Shown here one piece after another: positions 61,230-64,000 of a DNA stretch of 64,000 bases. Position 1 is the first letter of the stretch. Every line of letters begins with the position of its first letter. The DNA is from an uncultured Anaeroplasmataceae bacterium. Its GTDB lineage: Bacteria > Bacillota_I > Bacilli_A > Acholeplasmatales > Anaeroplasmataceae. A program made the translations under genes and the position numbers. A model generated the notes under the pieces. It had not been told where the DNA came from. It did not search any database and saw only the letters and a program-made list of their open reading frames with translations. Location of the stretch: NCBI GenBank assembly GCA_910584005.1, contig CAJTXR010000007.1, positions 1 through 64,000 of the forward strand, written 5' to 3'.

Positions 61230-62891
61230 TTATTCCCCTTTTTCTAACGCCAATGTTCTAGTTGTTAAATCACATACCTCAGTTGGACCGTAGTATTGAA
61301 TTGCACCTGGGTAAGTGTATGAAGTTTCAACTGCCCATTCAGCTCTATGAGCCGCAAAATATTTAAATGGTTTACCATCCAATTCCACTAAAGCCTTGCG
61401 GATAACTGGTTTATCTTCGCCATGTCTTCTTTCAATGTTCATTATTTTGGTAATTGGCATACCTCCTGCAACCCATTCTTCAGCAGGTTTAGATAAATTA
61501 GAAACTTTAGATAAATAACCATTATACCCATACTGAATTAACATAAATGCATTGTAGCCTAATGAATAACAATAATCTGCATCAAAATTAGAAGGAAATG
61601 CACATCTTCCTTCATACCCAAAGAAGTGGTGTAATGGATTAAACTTGCCCTTATAAGTGCCTGCTTTTTTTCTATCTTCTAGATTTGCTTTTACTAAGGC
61701 AGAGAATAACTTTTCAGATTCGATTAAAGAAACTTGAACGTTTCCATGTGGATCTCTTTCTAAGAATAATTGTTGTTGAATTCCTTCAGGAAGAATGGAA
61801 AATACAGCCATAGATTCTTTTGATAATCCTTTTTCAATGAATAGATATTTTTCTTTCCAATTGGTAAGGGTATTGAATGCATCAGCCTTACTGCCAGCTA
61901 ACAATTCATTGATTTCATGAATTAATACAGAAAATTCTGGAACAAATTCTACAACACCTTCAGGAATAATAGCTACACCAAAATTCATACCTTTTGCCGC
62001 TCTAGCAGCTACTGAATCAGCGATATAGTCTGCAATTTGTGATAAAGACATTTTTTTAGCAACAACCTCTTCTGAAATTAAGCAAATATTTGGTTGAGTT
62101 TCTAAAGCACATTCTAAAGCAACATGAGAAGCAGAACGCCCCATCACTTTAATAAAATGCCAATATTTTTTTGCAGAATTCGCATCTCTTTCAATGTTTC
62201 CAATTAATTCACTATAGGTTTTAGTTGCTGTATCAAATCCGAAAGAACATTCAATATCATCATTTTTTAAATCCCCATCAATTGTTTTAGGACAACCAAT
62301 GACTTGAACACCGGTGTTATTGGCTGCAAAATATTCAGCAAGTACAGCTGCATTTGTGTTAGAATCATCTCCACCGATAATCACAATAGCCGTAATTCCA
62401 TGCTTTTTACATACCTCTGCTGCAATAGCAAATTGTTCTTTTGTTTCTAACTTTGTTCTACCTGAACCGATGATATCAAACCCACCTGTGTTCCGGTATT
62501 GATTAATATAGTCATCATCAAATACCACATAGTCATTCTCTAATAGTCCGCTAGGACCATTTTTAAAGCCATATAATACATTTTCTTTATTGGTTGCCTT
62601 TAATGCGTCATATAATCCGCATACTACGTTATGTCCGCCTGGGGCTTGACCACCAGATAAGATAACACCAACAACTTGTTTTTTATTTGCTGATGTATTT
62701 TTCCCTTTTTGAAAAGTGATTTCTTTTTTTCCATAGGTGTTAGGAAATAAAGATTTAATCTTGTCTTGATCAGCTACACTTTTGGTGCTGTTTCCTTCCT
62801 TTACGCAAATGTCGTTGATCCCATTTCTTAAAATTCCTGGTAATTTAGGAACATAAGAATATCTTGCGATTTGAAGTGGTGAAAGTTTCAT
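61230..62891 (-). CDS. pfp: Diphosphate-dependent 6-phosphofructokinase
   Basis: It phosphorylates fructose 6-phosphate with PPi instead of ATP. VGVILSGGQAPGGHNV, IIGGDDSNTNAAVLAEYF (GGDDS instead of the GGDGS of ATP enzymes), CPKTIDGDLKND and MGRSASHVALECAL are seen. At 553 residues it is of the long PFP class. A minus-strand TATAAT lies at 62929-62934. It is divergent from pyk, and both are glycolytic. PPi use saves ATP in anaerobes. Confidence 0.95.
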   Translation of the reverse strand: MKLSPLQIARYSYVPKLPGILRNGINDICVKEGNSTKSVADQDKIKSLFPNTYGKKEITFQKGKNTSANKKQVVGVILSGGQAPGGHNVVCGLYDALKATNKENVLYGFKNGPSGLLENDYVVFDDDYINQYRNTGGFDIIGSGRTKLETKEQFAIAAEVCKKHGITAIVIIGGDDSNTNAAVLAEYFAANNTGVQVIGCPKTIDGDLKNDDIECSFGFDTATKTYSELIGNIERDANSAKKYWHFIKVMGRSASHVALECALETQPNICLISEEVVAKKMSLSQIADYIADSVAARAAKGMNFGVAIIPEGVVEFVPEFSVLIHEINELLAGSKADAFNTLTNWKEKYLFIEKGLSKESMAVFSILPEGIQQQLFLERDPHGNVQVSLIESEKLFSALVKANLEDRKKAGTYKGKFNPLHHFFGYEGRCAFPSNFDADYCYSLGYNAFMLIQYGYNGYLSKVSNLSKPAEEWVAGGMPITKIMNIERRHGEDKPVIRKALVELDGKPFKYFAAHRAEWAVETSYTYPGAIQYYGPTEVCDLTTRTLALEKGE

Positions 62892-63267
62892 AATATATTC
62901 TCCTTGTTTTAAAAAATTTGCTATTCCAATTATACCATTTTTTTATAAAAAAAGAAATACAATTTCGTGTTCAAATTTTGTAATTCTTAAAAATAGAATA
63001 TTTTAAAAATAATTAAAATGGTTTTTTTATATAATATTTAATTTTGAATACATTTTCTTAACATTTTTTTGAAAAGTATGTATCAAAAATATTGAAGATG
63101 TCGAATTTTATGGTATAATTTTATTTGGAATGTGTAAAAATAGATAGTTTTTTTAAATGTTGTATTTTTTTAAAAAAACAGGATAATCTATAAATATTCC
63201 GATTATGTTTTGATTTATTTTAGATCATTGCAAAATATACATTTTAAAAATAAGAGGAGAAGATAAA
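62892..63267. other. Divergent intergenic region between pfp and pyk
   Basis: It holds promoters for both genes. The pfp -10 is at 62929-62934 (minus). For pyk, TTGAAG (63092-63097), 16 bases, TATAAT (63114-63119), with TGTCGAA at 63099-63105 inside the spacer. The pyk transcript would have a leader of about 145 bases, rich in A and T, in which I recognise no riboswitch. Confidence 0.6.
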
Positions 63268-64000
63268 ATGAAAAAAACTAAAGTTGTATGTACTATTGGT
63301 CCAGCAAGTGAACAAAAGGATTGCTTAGAAAAATTAATTGGAACTGCTGGTATGAATGTAATGCGTATGAATTTTTCTCATGGAGATTATGAGGAACAAG
63401 GATTCCGTATTAAGAATGTTAAAGCATTAAATGCTGAAAAAGGCTGGAACACAGGTATGATGTTAGATACCAAGGGTCCAGAAATTAGAACAGGATATTT
63501 AGAAAACGATGAACCTGTAATGCTTCATAAGGGAGATATTATCCGTATTACAATGGATTATTCTTATCTAGGAAATGCAAAAAAAGTAGCTATTTCTTAT
63601 GCAGGATTATATGATGATATCTCTGTAGGAGGTAGAATTTTAATTGAGGATGGTAACCTAACTTTAAAGGTTATTGAAAAAGATGAATCTTGCAAGGAAT
63701 TAGTCTGTGAAGCTCAAAATGATCGTAAATTAAAAAACAAAAGAAATTGTAACGTACCTGGTGTTATTTTAAATATGCCTTATATCTCTCCAAAAGATAA
63801 GGCTGATATGGAATTTGCATGTGATCAAGGATTAGATTTTATTGCTGCATCTTTCGTCCGTCGTGCTGATGATATTCGTCAAATTCGTGAAATTTTAGCA
63901 GCTAAGAAGAATACTCATATTAAAATTATCTCTAAGATTGAAAATCAAGAGGGTGTTTCTAATATGGAAGAAATTGTTAAACTTTCTGATGGTGTAATGG
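63268..64000 (+). CDS. pyk: Pyruvate kinase, N-terminal part, runs off the window
   Basis: The frame from ATG 63268 is open to the end of the window. KKTKVVCTIGPASE, MRMNFSHGDYEEQ, MLDTKGPEIRTG and IISKIENQEGVSNM are pyruvate-kinase motifs, with the metal- and PEP-binding segments. It makes ATP and pyruvate from PEP. GAGGAGA precedes the start. About half of the protein is present. Confidence 0.97.
   Translation, partial: MKKTKVVCTIGPASEQKDCLEKLIGTAGMNVMRMNFSHGDYEEQGFRIKNVKALNAEKGWNTGMMLDTKGPEIRTGYLENDEPVMLHKGDIIRITMDYSYLGNAKKVAISYAGLYDDISVGGRILIEDGNLTLKVIEKDESCKELVCEAQNDRKLKNKRNCNVPGVILNMPYISPKDKADMEFACDQGLDFIAASFVRRADDIRQIREILAAKKNTHIKIISKIENQEGVSNMEEIVKLSDGVM

Noticed and set aside
1..64000. 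Reassigned TGA codon (Mycoplasma code)
   Set aside because: Many genes end in TGA at ATGA overlaps and W is encoded by TGG throughout; the standard bacterial code fits.
1..64000. CRISPR array or rRNA genes
   Set aside because: No regularly spaced repeats, cas genes or rRNA-like sequence were seen on reading.

Overview
The window is AT-rich DNA with standard stop codons: TGA ends genes, often in ATGA overlaps. Ribosome sites are strong and Gram-positive. A CIRCE heat-shock operator, SepF, a D,D-carboxypeptidase, a PPi-type phosphofructokinase next to pyruvate kinase, and a group-B-like [FeFe] hydrogenase point to an anaerobic, walled, low-GC Bacillota (Bacilli/Erysipelotrichia or a Mollicutes-related gut lineage). 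No rRNA is present, so the host is not fixed further.

Layout. (1) 0.46-3.3 kb: a tight three-gene operon of DUF2971, DUF4238 and a deoxyribosyltransferase/TIR-like protein, which looks like a defence cassette. (2) 3.6-11.6 kb: a block like the morphogenesis half of a filamentous phage. It holds a sigma-like regulator, a possible ssDNA-binding protein with an acidic tail, a 59-residue coat-like peptide, two large secreted proteins with C-terminal anchors, and a Zot/pI-type ATPase. (3) 11.6-13.1 kb: IS3-family debris and a truncated, frameshifted gene. (4) 13.2-25.8 kb: cargo. A TPR regulator and a small secreted-peptide gene precede a three-part ABC-2 exporter and a run of unusual fused enzymes: kinase-MazG, APH-DUF4186, an AbiEii-type nucleotidyltransferase, nucleotidyltransferase-radical SAM, methyltransferase-HAD-ASCH, and a SAM synthetase. 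(5) 25.8-29.3 kb: the replication half of the phage-like element, with a structured origin-like hairpin, a Rep_trans initiator and a UvrD-type helicase. (6) 29.4-32.3 kb: a control and integration module with an HTH repressor, an ImmA-like peptidase, a striking operator/promoter, a SHOCT-like peptide and a large serine recombinase. (7) 32.4-36.7 kb: more accessory genes (FRG protein, Gp37/Gp68-type protein, AAA/DUF4143, kinase, broken GNAT). (8) 36.8-64 kb: mostly chromosomal genes, including clpB, tRNA-Cys, a ZIP transporter, a pseudouridine synthase, an MksFEB condensin directly joined to sepF, a Na/Pi symporter, hydrogenase, PPi-PFK and the start of pyk.

The most interesting reading is that regions 2 and 5 are two halves of one inovirus-like element. 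They share a near-identical 37-bp repeat and a C-rich coding strand. The element is split by, or carries, a 12-kb peptide-signalling and biosynthesis-like cluster that I do not recognise as any described system. All family assignments rest on motifs read by eye; no database search was possible.
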